From Theobroma cacao (taxonomy: Eukaryota > Streptophyta > Magnoliopsida > Malvales > Malvaceae): a stretch of DNA of 64,000 nucleotides. This document shows positions 36,360 to 48,818 of this stretch, in pieces. A program made the position numbers and the translations under genes. The notes below the pieces were generated by a model. It had not been told where the DNA came from. It saw nothing but the letters and a program-made list of their open reading frames with translations, and made no database searches. How positions within the stretch are numbered: the first letter of the stretch is position 1; the number at the start of each line of letters is the position of its first letter. The stretch is taken from the NCBI RefSeq assembly GCF_000208745.1, contig NC_030858.1, positions 8,784,466 through 8,848,465 on the forward strand. The letters run 5' to 3'.

Positions 36360-39300
36360 TTAATCATTGCTACTATTTTCTTGGCAACTGCTTCTATTCT
36401 GATTACTGCTGCCTTTTAAATCAATGCAGGGAGTGAGAGGTGGGAAAGAAGGCACAGCTTTTAATATGAACTTACGGCCACTTCTTAATGGCCCTGAAGA
36501 GCTTGACCCAAGCTGTAGCAAATTGTGAGGAGGTGAAACTCGCTTGCCATTTGGAGAACTTGTTTTCACAGACTTATTGGGTGTAGATGTGTCTTTCAAT
36601 ATCTCAGGTGTATCATCCTCCAAAATGTCAGAAAGTCCATCAGAGTCAAGCCCCTGAAGATTCTTAGTCCCATCTAAAGAAGACATGGGCGTAATAGGCG
36701 AACTACGCCAACGAAGGGAACCCCCTGAAGAGAGACAACCGCTTCTAGGGCCCAATGGGAATCGTGAAAGACTTGTCAATTCCCGTGCTTTGGATGATGT
36801 GGAACCTAAAATAATTGAGGGATGATTTGGAAGTGGAGTGTGATGGCATTCATTGCCAAGCACATCTGCGTTGTTGTAATTGATTCCCTCACAGTAAGAA
36901 CCAACATCCAAATTTTCTTTACTTGTTTCCAGAAGCATGTCATTGCTATCAGAAGTTCTTGGAGATCTTGGCGATTTTGCTAAGACGGTAAGATCAGACT
37001 CAGGTGATGGAAGGCATCTCCTGGAAAGAAGTCTGGATTTGGGTGCATTCTTTCCATGGCTGAAGAGAAAAGCAAGTAATCAGCAAATAAAGTAGTTGTA
37101 TTGGTATATATAGTTTTCCTTGAATGATACTAGGACATCACAATCATAAATCTTACTCTGAGCATTGGAATGAAGGTGTCAGAGGTGTAAGATAATGTGG
37201 ATCACACAAGTCAGAATTCAAGAAATCTTTCTTAGCTGCCACTGTGCTTTCTGATATCTCCCCACCACCTCTGTTCACTATCTCTTCAGTCACACAATAG
37301 TCTGTAAACACAGCAATAAAAATAACATTGATACTTAATTCTTACCCACCAAAAGATACTAATTTTCAGCCCAAAATTAGACCCTTAAAAGATGTTGGAA
37401 GGAGAGAGCATATTTCTCAACTTTCTAGTTTTGGAGATGAAGACTAGAATGCATCAAGAGACAACATTCTTAATGATATTTCTTGCAAAACTCACCTTCT
37501 TTCTTGCCAAAGACATTTTTACACCCCTCACATCGACATCCAATGGAGCAACCAACATTAGCCTTTTCAATATAAAGAAGATTCATAAGACCAGCAACAA
37601 TATACTAAAAGAGATGACATGGTAAGTGTGACAGATGATTCAGGCAGCAATAAATACCAGACCTGATAGCATTCACAATATTTTTTCAGACACATTGACC
37701 TTTTGCAATTGCACCCTCTTTTGTGTCTTGCTGAGGATGGTGTCTTCCAGTTTCCATCTTCCTATGGAGGAAAAATATGATTATAAAATTACTAAATTAA
37801 AACAAAAACCAAGGCAAAAGGTGTGTTTCTGTTTTTGAGCTGGGGAGCTGTTTTATACCCTGCTAGTTACTGGAAACTCGGTGACTGGCTGTACAATCTT
37901 GGGGGCAAATGCTAGTGGATTACGGGATTCAATTTGTTGACGTGTCTCAAGAACTGTATCTTCATATTCAGGTCGGTTGAAGCAACCTTGGCAGGAACAA
38001 GGATCAGCACAATAGATTCCGGCAGCAAAACAATCACAATAGCTGCAAAGGAACAAAGAAGGAAAAAATAAGCACATATTGCCCTAATACAGATATATAT
38101 ATGGACTTCAACCATGAAAAAACAGAAGTCACTTACAGTTTCAAGCATTTGGTCTTCTTGCAATTGCAACGCTTGCAACCCTCACCATCAGTGCTGTTTG
38201 ATGATTTCTTCCTAAAGAAACATAAAATATTAATGGTCCTGATCATAGAGAGAAACTTAGAACTACCAAATCTGCAAGAAGAATCACAAAACTTGCCTTT
38301 TCTTTTTGGGGCTTTGTTGGTTAAACATCTCATTACTATCTCCATGCTCCGAGCTAAGCTCCCTCTTTCTGTGTAGAGTCATCTGACACTCAATCGATTC
38401 CATGGTGCAGAGTGATTCAGAAGCAGCAGAACCTGGAATCATACAAGCCTTTGCTTCAAGTGTTCCATCCTGAGGAGCAGCCAATACTTTCTCAAATGCA
38501 TCTGAGCAACTCTGCATGTTTTCCATTGACTGACAGCTCATAACAGATGCTGATTTTATCCCCTGTATACCCATAGAATCCACTGCCAATTTCATGCTTG
38601 CAGTTCCACCTCGACCCATTGGTATAGCATTAACAATGCTGTTTAGGTGTAAGCCAATACCTGATGGCTTGGAAACAGTTAAGGAAGACTTTTCACCATA
38701 GTGCTGGGGAATCATGTTTATCGCTAATTGGGACAAGTTAACTAGTTGCCTCTTTCTTGATATAACACTTAAATCCACATGAGACAAACCCAAACCCTCT
38801 GTTTCTGATGTTGTAGCAACTGATCTTGAAGTGATCATATCATTTGCTAGACTTGAACTGCTGCAATTTGCTGTAGCTTCTGGCTGAGCATCTCCAAATT
38901 GAAGGCAACGCCTACTCATGCCACGTTGGTGTTCGCTAGCCTACATTGACTATGTAATTATTCTATTGCAAAAGGAAAATCCTAGCAGCATTTAATAACC
39001 AAAATAAAAAAAAAATTAAAGAGCACCATACAATCCACTAGTCTAATTTTGATTTCCCTACATCACAGCTACTTCAAATCCTTTTATACCTCAAGATCAT
39101 TTGTCATGCTATCAACTGTAACCTCTGCAACTCCTTCAAAATGTTCAGCAAAATCTTCATATTCCTGAACCCTTTGCAAAGATCCAGGCAGCAGTTGAAG
39201 GAAACCATCACATCTATCCTCATGGTCCTCTACTACTTTCTGCCATAAAAAAAAAAAAAAAAGAACTGAAACATGCATACCTTATCTCCTAATATACATG

Positions 39301-41137
39301 GTGCTATTCCAAACTTGATGCAGGAAGACAGAAATCAAACATTACCTGAGCATCCAAGTTTTTGCATTCTTTTCCCTGAGAAGAAAGATCAAACATGTCA
39401 GACCCAAATTCGGGGCATTCATCAGATTTCACTTGACCAGCATGTTGCTCATCTTCAATCTTCACTGGCTTGACATTAGAGGTTAACTTTCTTTCAAGGC
39501 CTTCTTCACTCTGCCCTGACAACAATTGGGCTGCATCAATTTCCCTCCCCACATCATTTTTGCCAGCAAATTTTAAATTCTTTGTTTCTAGTAAACCATT
39601 TACTGATGATTGAAACGCATTTTTTGATTCTTTGCAATTTAAGTTTATGGAATATTCAGAGTTTGCACAGTCTGCTTCCACAGGATCAGCCAAGTATTCA
39701 TCAACACAGCCAGAGGAACTACTCGGTTGGACCGACACAGAGTCCTTGGTATCATCCTCCTTCTTAATATCAGTGATCAAGCCCTGCTGCAATTCAGAAA
39801 CAGATCTTTCCAAACTACCAGGACCATCTATATTTTTCTTATCTCCTTCACCATTTTGAGATACTTCCACACTGGATGACTGCGGCCTGGGCAAAAGGTT
39901 TCATGCAATCAGAGTTAATGAAAGAAGCCATTCAAGCAGAAAACAATAAAGCCAAAATCCAAGGGATGACAAACCTTCTAAGTGTATTTATATGTGGGGA
40001 TGTAAATACAAGAGGGGGAGAATTAAGTCCCAGGAACCCTTGAGCTACATGTGGCACCTTGACATGCTTTATAGGAGATAGACTGCTAATGTAATTGGAA
40101 AAAGGGGATTCCTGAAATCAAAGTGAACAATGATATATAAGAATTCTAGAAATCATGATAATGGAAATGACATCCAATTGTAAAGGCTATACAGTTAGCT
40201 AGGTAAGAAATGGGAGGAAGAAGGAATGTAAGGTGACAGCTGCAAAGTAATGGACTTAACCAATATCAAGTGTAACATTATTATTCATGTCATACCATAA
40301 AGCGCATAATAATTGCCTTCAAACCATTCTCCTCTCTCGGTAACCAAGGTCAGCATACAATTAAACAATTAATGGAGCAAACTAAATGAAACACAATTAT
40401 CATCACATTGTGCAAAACACAATTATCATCACAATGTGCAAAATCTAGAACTGCAATAAGTTAAAGAACCAAGCAGCATTTACTCATCAAAGAAACTTTT
40501 GTTTTCCAAGACACCTCCAATGACAAAATAGCTTCAATAAAAGATAAATTCAAATCTACTTCAAATCCAAGCCATCATCCATTAAAGAACAGTCACATCT
40601 TTATACAAAGTTTAGTGTTTTACCACTCCATTGAAATGAACCTCCCAATCCCTCACAAAAAAAAAAGAAAAAAGACCAATACCCAGATAATTAAACCCAT
40701 CCAATTAGTGGAATTCTAGTCAAACACACTTCAAATTACAACTCTCCCAATATAATTAAAATGTCACTTAACCAAACATTTTATGTTCACTAACACCTAC
40801 AAACCTTAACCACATTTACAAACAAAACCTCCCAAAACACAAATCTAAAACTGAAACTGAAAAAATATCACCAGCAGCAAATTTACAAAAATACCATCTA
40901 AAATCCAAACAAAAAAAGTTTTTTCTTTAAAAAAAAAAAACTTAGAAAGAGATCTGAAAATACAAGAAATGGTAAGAACACTATAAAGTAACAGCACAAG
41001 TTATATCAATTAAGGGAATAAAAACTATACAAGAGTAAAAAGGAAAAAAAAATTACTTGAACTGGGGAAGAAGCAGAAATAGAGGCTGCAGCAGAAGAAG
41101 AGGAAATTGGGGCTTTAGAAGGTTCAGGAGAATCCAT
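36360..41137 (-). CDS. Tesmin/TSO1-like CXC domain protein (CPP family)
   Basis: Eleven exons join in frame on the minus strand: 41137-41057, 40111-39975, 39886-39346, 39239-39090, 38940-38297, 38211-38137, 38042-37859, 37761-37663, 37562-37496, 37301-37157 and 37059-36360, giving 940 residues. The N-terminal half is acidic and Ser-rich with the conserved [10 protein letters not shown] near the start and [13 protein letters not shown] (about 306-318). Two cysteine-rich CXC repeats follow (530-563 and 621-651), [18 protein letters not shown] and [16 protein letters not shown], separated by [11 protein letters not shown], the conserved CRC spacer. This domain binds DNA with CHR-like TTYGAA sites. 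Plant TSO1/TCX proteins act with MYB3R and E2F factors in DREAM-type repressor complexes and control division in meristems and ovules. The intron after 38297 has a GC donor. Which TCX paralogue this is cannot be settled here. Confidence 0.93.
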
Positions 41138-41420
41138 GCTTTGAAACCCTAACCCTAATCAGTCTCTGCATTTCTCTGTGTTTTTTTCCTTTTTTTTTTT
41201 TTTTTAACCTCTTGAATTTTGATGTTGAAATTTTGTCAACATTTTTTTCGTTTTTAGTTTCCTTTTTATTTTAATTTCTTTTAGAGGAAAGAGTAAATAG
41301 AGACGTAGGCTAAGAGGACAAGGGCGGGCATTCAAAATCCGAGCGGGAACATCCTCTGGCCTTTCTATTGGATAATTTTCTGGGCCCTCATTTATTTGCT
41401 GTACTGGGTCGGGCCAACAA
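41138..41420 (-). promoter_or_regulatory. Leader and proximal promoter of the CXC gene
   Basis: Just upstream of the start codon the minus strand carries tandem telo-box-like TTAGGGTTAGGGTTT (plus 41144-41158), common in leaders of growth-related genes. Further up are GCGGGAA at 41343-41349 and gggcggg at 41322-41328, resembling E2F sites, a CCAAT box (minus) near 41367, and two GGGCC-containing site II-like boxes (41391-41398 and 41408-41414). All are short motifs seen in sequence; their use is inference. Confidence 0.5.
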
Positions 41421-41449
41421 TCAATTCTTCAGCTTCTTGCTTTTATCAT

Positions 41450-42150
41450 TATTTTTTATTTTGCTTTTCTTACGATAATTTTAATGTTAACCTTTGTTCG
41501 TTTTGCAATTTACTTTAGGTACTTTACTTTTTTAAAAACAAATGTAAAATTATAGTAATTGATTAAAATTGAATAAATAACTTAAATACAACAATGCTAT
41601 CTCAAATTTTATATTGAAGTAAAATCATATATTTTGTTCATATTAAAACTATAATTTTTAAATATTTAAAAATATTATTAGCTCTAACACTAGTACCTTT
41701 TGCTTTGTCTTCAAAAATAAAAACCAATAATCAGTGTTTTTTAGACATTGCTCAGAGAATTCTATAAAGACAATTTTATACACAACTAGTGTGTTACTCG
41801 CTATGCATTCAGGTTATTATTTTGTATTTGTGTAATTATCAAAAGTTAATGGGAAAATTTTGTCTTAAATTATTTAAATTTGAAAAGTACAAAACTGCAA
41901 TGTTGATCTAATATATATTTATGTATCTTAATATAAAGCATAAACATAAATTTGGACATGTATATATATTATTGAAAAAATATAATTATAAATTTTACTT
42001 TTTAAGTAGAAAAATCATACACCCACCACTAAGCTAATGCTTGATTGAAACATGAATTTAGATTATAGTTCTATGAGAGTTTTTAAAAATAAAAAAGTCA
42101 TGATTATGATGGAATGTCAACTAATTTTCTAAGAAGAACATATTTAACCT
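41450..42150. other. Intergenic, no gene seen
   Basis: Very AT-rich spacer upstream of the CXC gene without open frames of note. Confidence 0.55.
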
Positions 42151-42170
42151 AATATTTAACAAAGTTCTTA

Positions 42171-42560
42171 AATTATTTAAAAATTTTAAATAAGTTTTTA
42201 TTCTTTTATTACGTTTAATAAAAATTTTCTATTTTTATTTTGAATTAAATAAACCTTTATGACTAATGATTAATTAGTCAAAATACTTCTTGTCATTCTA
42301 AACCACGTGGTGTGATGTGGCATATTAATATTTTATATTGGATGATGATGTGGCATGATGATATAATCATATGATATTTTTCATTATCCACATTAGAGTC
42401 ATTTAATGCCATGTGAGTATAAAATGACAAGTAGCATTTTGATTAATATCAATTAGTCAACTATTAGTTATACAAGCTAATTTGACCTAAAATAAAAATT
42501 AAAAAACTTAATTAGATGCAACAGAAGAATAAAGACACATTTAAATTTACTTAAATAATT
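42171..42560. repeat. Foldback (MITE-like) inverted repeat
   Basis: The arm at 42171-42280 and the reverse complement of 42451-42560 share the same blocks in order (aattattta, aatttaaat, tttattctt, gttttt or attttc, atttttatttt, gactaat), giving imperfect inverted arms of about 110 bp around a central 170 bp. The GTGGCAT/ATGCCAC type words in the middle (42319 and 42354) are typical of small plant repeats. No coding capacity. Confidence 0.5.
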
Positions 42561-42613
42561 CAAAAAATTTAAAAATATTATGCCAATATATTTGATATAC
42601 TTCAAAATGAAAC

Positions 42614-45533
42614 TGTCAAACTCTATTCTATAAAATAATTACAACATCATTTACATGCTCAATCGAGTGTTTGCATATTTAGGAATTTCGAAAAATCGTT
42701 AAAAGACGATATTGCCCCTAATGGTACCATTGAGTCGATTAAGCCTCGAACTAGTTCAAATAGGAATTTTAAGGTGAAATTAAGAGTTTCACAGTTCAGG
42801 GATGACTCAAAATGGTAATTCGGAGTTCGATGATCAATTCAGAGTCAAACCAAAATTTTCTAGGGGCAAAATGGTCATTTGCCACTTGGAGACAAAATGA
42901 AAATTTTTAAAAAAGATTTTTTTTGGCCCCATTTAACTTACTGGAGTATGATTTGAGTATTGGAGTATAATTTGAGGGTTTGGCAGTGAAAAAGTTTAAT
43001 TCCGGTGATTTTTGGAGTGTAGGGGCAAAATCATAATTTTTTCACTTGCGGACAAAATTTGAGATTTTGAGAGAATTTAGATCACATTTGACAAATTAGA
43101 GAATGGTATGAGTATAAGGGATGAAAAATATGTCTATGAGCAATTTTTCAGTTTTTGGGGGTAAAAATGTAATTTTTGACTTTTACGGGGATAAAAGTGT
43201 AAATTTCAAAAATTACTCCACCAAGACTTTGGATAAGTCTGAGAATTTTATCTAAGCTATGGATATGTGGAACAAGTGTATGATGAAAATTTGGAAACAA
43301 ATTGATGGCTAGAATTTAAGGAATTAATAAAACAAAAAAAAATAAGTAAAATAATATTATATTATTTTAGCCTTTAAAAAGGCCAAAATTTTCAGAATTC
43401 TCATCTTCTTCAAGCTGTCCAAACCAGGAGAAAAAAAGGGGGAAAAGAAATAAGAACCCTAGCTGAAAAATTTGGGGAAAATCAACAGAAATCAAGAAAT
43501 CAAGCATTAAAAAGGTAAATTTCATTGATTTTCCTTGTGATTTTCACTACCCATGCATTTTTTTCTCATTTCCATGCAAAATTAGAAAGTGGGTATGGAC
43601 ACCCATGCTGGCCAAACCTCCATGGATGAGTTTTGAGCTTGAGTTTTGGTTGATTTTAATTGAATTAAGTGATTTTAGTTAGGTTATATTGAAATATAGT
43701 AAAAATAAGCTAGAGAAATAACTTTCTCCCATTGAAACCCATTATGCCAAATTTTCTAGGGGAATATTGGCTGCTGATCTTGATATTTATTTGAGGAATT
43801 ATGAGCCTAGAAAAATAATAGGAATTTTCGAAGCAAAAATATGAATTTTTACCCACTACGGGTATTTTCGTAATTTACTGTCGGGACTGATAAATTGCAC
43901 CACATTGAGGGACATTAAGTCAATTTGGGTGCAATTGAGGTATAGAAACTGAAAAAAATTAATTTGGAGTTTAAACGGACACGTATATCAATTTAATCGG
44001 GTAATAGGCCGAATTAGGTCAGCACCACATTTAAGCGGTAGTCGGATAAGTTGCATATCATATCATGCATATACATCGAGCCTGAAATAGCTTATGACTG
44101 TTACACACAATTTAATTGGAATATGTGTCATGGATTATGGCTAGGTGGTGAGCCATTGGATACGGGTAAAGGACTGTACCTGCGGACTGAAAATGGGAGT
44201 ATTTCTACTCCTAATACTGTGAGTGGACAATTTATCGTCTTAAATATCTAGAGTAATTATACTTGTTTGATGCTTTTATTGAATGGTGAGTTTAAATTAT
44301 AAAATATTATGTTTTCTAATTAAAATATTTTTTTAATAAAAATGAGATTTATACTGGTTTTGAAATCAAATATTATTTTGGGAAAATTGAGTATATGGAG
44401 ACTGTGTTGAAATTTATGATTTTATATGTTATTGAAATTGTGGCTTATGACACTATGGTAGCATGATGGTTAAATTTTTTGGGTTGGTATGAAATATATG
44501 AACAGTTTTAGATTGGTCTCGGTAGACTGGATTACATTTTATTCGCCATATTATGTTATTATAATTTTTATGGGTCTGGTGGTATATTAAACGGTCACTG
44601 CAGTGGTAGGGGTTTTCGTGGACTGCCTATGAAAGAGGTACGATAACCCAATTATATAATTACCTCCGGGGGGAGATGTTGGATGAAGTATCTCTTGAGG
44701 TAAGATTTGAGTGCACCTCACGTTCGGGCCACCACGTGAGAGTGAGACTCAGCCAACGCCAAGGAACGGCTGTGTGTCAGGTGTGAAAACATGTTTATGG
44801 GTATGGGTCATGGAACAGCCTTAGCGGTCTCAGTGGGATACCTTGACGAAGGTACCAGCGAGAATGATTCTGGCAGGGGCCAAGTTTAAGAAACTCATAA
44901 GCCAGGGAAATTTTGATGAAAAGAAATTGTTTGGTATAGATCGGAACGAATTTTGCGTTATGAACATTATTGAAATATAATATTGTTTTTATATTGTCTT
45001 CATCTACTCAGCTTTAGATGCTTTTGATGGTAATTGTTTACTCACTGAGATTTTATAATCTCACTACCCTCAATTCCCCACATTTCAAGCTCGGGATAGC
45101 TAGTAGATAGTCGATTACATCAAGGACTTCAGTTAGCCTTACATCGACAAAATTGTAGGTTCACAGACTCGCATCTTATTGGTTAGTTGGGGGCCCACGT
45201 GTCATTGTAAAAGTAATTTTATACTTTAGTTATTTGATTTAAAGTATGTATGAACATATTTAGCTTTTACACCATGTTTTTGGTGGGTTTTGGTGTTTTT
45301 GAAGAAAAATGACGAAAATACCTCTGTGAGCCAAAAAATAATATTTTATTATTTTAATTTGGAAAAGACTTATGATTTCTTGAAATGCGAGATTTAATAA
45401 CTGTCGCTCACCGGGGAGATGCTGAAGCTGATGCAAGCCTTGCAGGGTTTCTATCGGCATTCGGGGTAATGAGTGCCTATCGGGACGTCGCGACAGTTGT
45501 CACGTGTCCGATGGGGAGTTTCGGGTCGTGACA
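42614..45533 (-). mobile_element. Solo LTR of the 3 kb family, copy 2
   Basis: Inverted relative to copy 1: the plus strand starts TGTCAAACTCTATTC and ends GGGTCGTGACA. The 5-bp duplication GAAAC flanks it exactly (42609-42613 and 45534-45538). The internal order of blocks matches copy 1 (cctcgaactagttcaaatag, ggcaaaatggtcatttgcca, and tttactcactgagattttataatctc against its complement). It has no genes, so it too is a recombined LTR. Length 2920 bp. Confidence 0.88.
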
Positions 45534-45538
45534 GAAAC

Positions 45539-47734
45539 TATCAAAATAACAAGTATTTTCACAGAGATATTGGACTCTTAATTAGATCGACAAAAGTGTA
45601 AAATTAAAGTATTTGATATCAAACAACCTTCGTATATTTATTTATACCATAGTTAATCAATTAATTTCAAGTTCAATTTTGAGCAAAAGAGGAGACTAAT
45701 AAATAAGATAAGGACATTAAATACATTTGAATCAAAAACTACAAATAACCAAATGAAAAGAGCAAGAAACACACTTGATTTGTAACAGTTAAGAAGAAAA
45801 AACTATATAAAAAATTGAATAAAACAATACATTCATAGTCACAATAATAATTACTTGTAGGCTACAGTTTCCTATATTATAAAGCTCTAAAAGTAAATAA
45901 ATAAAGGTTTTTTAGTTTTTACATCCAACGCACTCATAATGTTAAGAATTAAAAAGAAATAAAATCAAATTCTTGTTTCTTACATATAAGAGGTGTTGTA
46001 GATTTTTTACATTGTAATCGGATGTAATCACTTTACATTGTTTAGTTTGCTTAAAATATATTGTAAAGTCATTTTATTACAATGTGATTACAATAGGTCA
46101 AATCAATGTCATTCCCTTTGTAAAAGGAAAGTCAAATTTTTTTCCCAAATCATTATACCCATAGCCAACCCTCTCTTTTTTTTCTTTTTCTTTTTGCCAC
46201 AGTAAGAACCCTAGCCGCTCACTCTAACTTATTTGGTTTCATTTTAATATGAGTTCTCAATGATATTTAATGGGAATCCTTGATCCTTCATTGCAAATAA
46301 TTTCCTCTATTTCCTTTTGTTTTCCAACTCCCAATTTTCTAGTGTAAATCCTTCATTACAGATTATTTTCCCTATTTCCTTCTATTTTTCAACCCCCAAT
46401 TTTTCAACTATAAATCCTTCATCATTGAGCTTGCTAAGTCATTTTTTTGTGTGTTTCTGGTTTTTTTTTGTTTTTTGGTTGATGAGTAAGTTTAAGATAT
46501 CTAATGTAGTAAAGAAATTTTGATTCTTGTGTGTAGATTGGTTGGCTACCTTTTGAGTAAAGACTTTTTAATGTTATACAAAATTAAGGTATAACAAAAC
46601 AAACTTTCCATGTAATGAACCCAGAATGAATGATTGTTTTCTCTTTTTCTTTAATTTAAAGCTTAATTTTTTGTGTTGTTTTTCTTTTTTGCCTTATATT
46701 TATTGTCTCTGGGTTGTGCTCTGTTTTCTTCTTTTTTTAGGGTGTCATCTTGTTTTTAGGTTCTCTTTCCTTTGTTATGGCTGTGTTTTGTTGCTCTTTA
46801 TATGTGGCTTGAGGTTCATCAGCCTTCATTAACAAAATGTTGCTATTCAAAAAAAAATTCAAAACTTGATTTTCCAAAAAAAAAGGCCACTTCGAGAGAG
46901 CATAATTGACGAAATGGAGAATCCATTTTAACAATGCAAACCATTCGGTTTTTAGTAACTTCATCCGTACATGGTAGATTCCAAACAAATTCTTGCCCTC
47001 TAAATTATATTTTTTTTTGAAAGAATGATTTCAATCAATCAAAATCCATAATGTTTTTTTTAAAATATTAATTGTCAATTTTTATTTATATAAGGGTAAT
47101 TTTATAAATTTATACTATATTCTCAATAAAGTACTTTCAAACTAAATACTACAATATAATTTTTTCAGTAATCACATTTCTTTAAATCATTACTTTCCCA
47201 TGTTATAACAAACGCTGTAAAGTTATATTCCCAGCAATCACATACAAATCAATTACATTCCTATTAATCATTTTCTATAAAATACTAAACAAATTTAGAT
47301 TAATTTTAAAAACTATTATTTTTCTTAAAAGCTTCATAATAGCTTTTAAGCTAAAAAAAGTTAGATCAAACAAGCTCTTATTAGTCTTAGTCACTATAAT
47401 AGACAAGATTTTTCAAGTCTTTTATGCGTATGTTGGAATTTGATATAGTGTTTTGATTAGAAAAATAAATGATTTGCATCATTGTTATAATGCTTAAACC
47501 AATACTTTCTACTTCTACTAACCACGAGTCAAAAATTCTATATGGAAGTCATAAAGAAAGTGACCAACAAACTTGCTAAGAACTAGCTGATTTTAGGATC
47601 TTTATAACTTTAATTATTTTGTCCTAATTCTATTGAATTTTTACGTTTCATATCTTTGTAATTGATTGTCAAAATAAAAACCATCAGAAAAGTTTCTCAT
47701 ACTTCATTTCTTTTGCTTAAGTTTTTCGCTTTAT
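45539..47734. other. Intergenic, no gene seen; one small tandem repeat
   Basis: AT-rich, with pyrimidine-rich blocks. A unit of about 65 bp starting atccttcatt repeats at 46283, 46348 and partly 46414. Words like aatgtgattaca recur near 46085 and, inverted, near 47165-47260, hinting at an old terminal-inverted-repeat element, but the composition makes this weak. Confidence 0.5.
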
Positions 47735-48239
47735 GTGTCTTTATCTCATTCTATTAGTACCATTAGAGCAAGTCACATGTTAACAGACAACAAAACTCTA
47801 AACTCTAGTAACAGGATCTCCGAGCTAGTTTCTTTAACAACGATTCTTTTGATAACCACGACTTGGGAATTTGGCTCAAAAATGATTGAACTAAGAAGCC
47901 AATCTGGGTTGCCAACAACAAAAACTCCATTTTGGATTGAGTTTTCAAAATAAGGTCTGATGATGAGAATTTGATCCTTATAGAGAGACGACAAACACTG
48001 ATTATAGTCAATTTAGGCTCACTTGCTACAAGCAAAAACACTGGAACAACCCTGTTGGATTCAAGAAACTTAGCTCTTAAAGAAGGATATGCAATAATGT
48101 GGCAGAGTTTTGATTTTCTGATTGATACTTTCCTTCCTAGCATGAAACTTGATGGTTAGATTTGAATAAGCCTCAGCCAAAGATTCAAGTTCTTGTCTCG
48201 TGGGTGAGCCCAAAAGCCCGACACGGGACGCGTTTACAC
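47735..48239 (+). pseudogene. G-type lectin S-receptor-like kinase pseudogene, 5' part
   Basis: In shifting frames the plus strand gives MLTDNKTLNSS, DNHDLGIWLKND, then KKPIWVANNKNSI and WQSFDFLIDTFLPSMKL, the start of the bulb-lectin domain and its signature of S-locus receptor-like kinases, followed by PKIQVLVSWVSP from the S-locus glycoprotein region. Stops (for example after GIWLKND) and frame changes kill it. The family senses extracellular signals at the plasma membrane. The copy stops at the copia LTR at 48240 and resumes at 56149. Confidence 0.85.
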
Positions 48240-48617
48240 TATTAAGTTAGAAATAAGCTATTGGTTGCAGATGGAAAGCTTGATTGAAGATCAATAAAAG
48301 TCAAATTGAAAGAGAAGCACATGCAGAATACATGAATTCTTAAATGCACGTGATTTGCACGTGTTTTATATTTAATTTGTTATTTACGTTTTACTATTTT
48401 TTTACTGTAATAATTAGTTAGTTGACAAACTGATTAATCAACTTTACTATTTTGTTGACTTTTTTTCCTTTTTTTCTTAACAGACCTTTTTTTTTTGTAA
48501 GCTACGTATATAAATCCATTTTAGCTTTGTAAATCTTAGATTTTTTTCATTCAATGAAATAAAAAGATTCTTTCCACAATTTTTTTTCTCTTAGCTTCTG
48601 TAGGTTTTTTTTTTTCA
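48240..48617 (+). repeat. 5' LTR of copia A
   Basis: Begins TATTAAGTTAGAAATAAGC and aligns end to end with 55765-56148 with visible substitutions. Contains TATATAAATCC (48506) as a likely TATA box and ATGAAATAAAAAG near 48555 as a likely poly(A) region. A clear tRNA primer-binding site is not visible after it. Confidence 0.8.
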
Positions 48618-48818
48618 TCTAAGGTTTTATTACTCCTCGTTCTTCTTTAATTTGTTGTTTGATTTCTAATTTTCTTGCTTTATCAAGAAATCTTGCTTTT
48701 GACTCTATCGATCTGAAAATTTGCAAAAACTGATTCTTTGAATTTCTTTAATCATTTCTAAAATCATAATTTGTGAATACTAAGTTGTTTTTAGTTTTGA
48801 TTTTTTCATATTTTGAGA

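Noticed and set aside
45260..45460. A 66-codon minus-strand frame
   Set aside because: Lies inside solo LTR copy 2, whose homologous stretch in copy 1 is not open.
46030..47290. Possible 1.25 kb terminal-inverted-repeat element
   Set aside because: The shared words (tgtttagt, aatgtgattac) are short and AT-rich, and no target duplication could be found.
47773..48143. Two minus-strand frames opposite the receptor-kinase pseudogene
   Set aside because: The plus strand carries recognisable lectin-domain motifs here; the minus frames resemble nothing.
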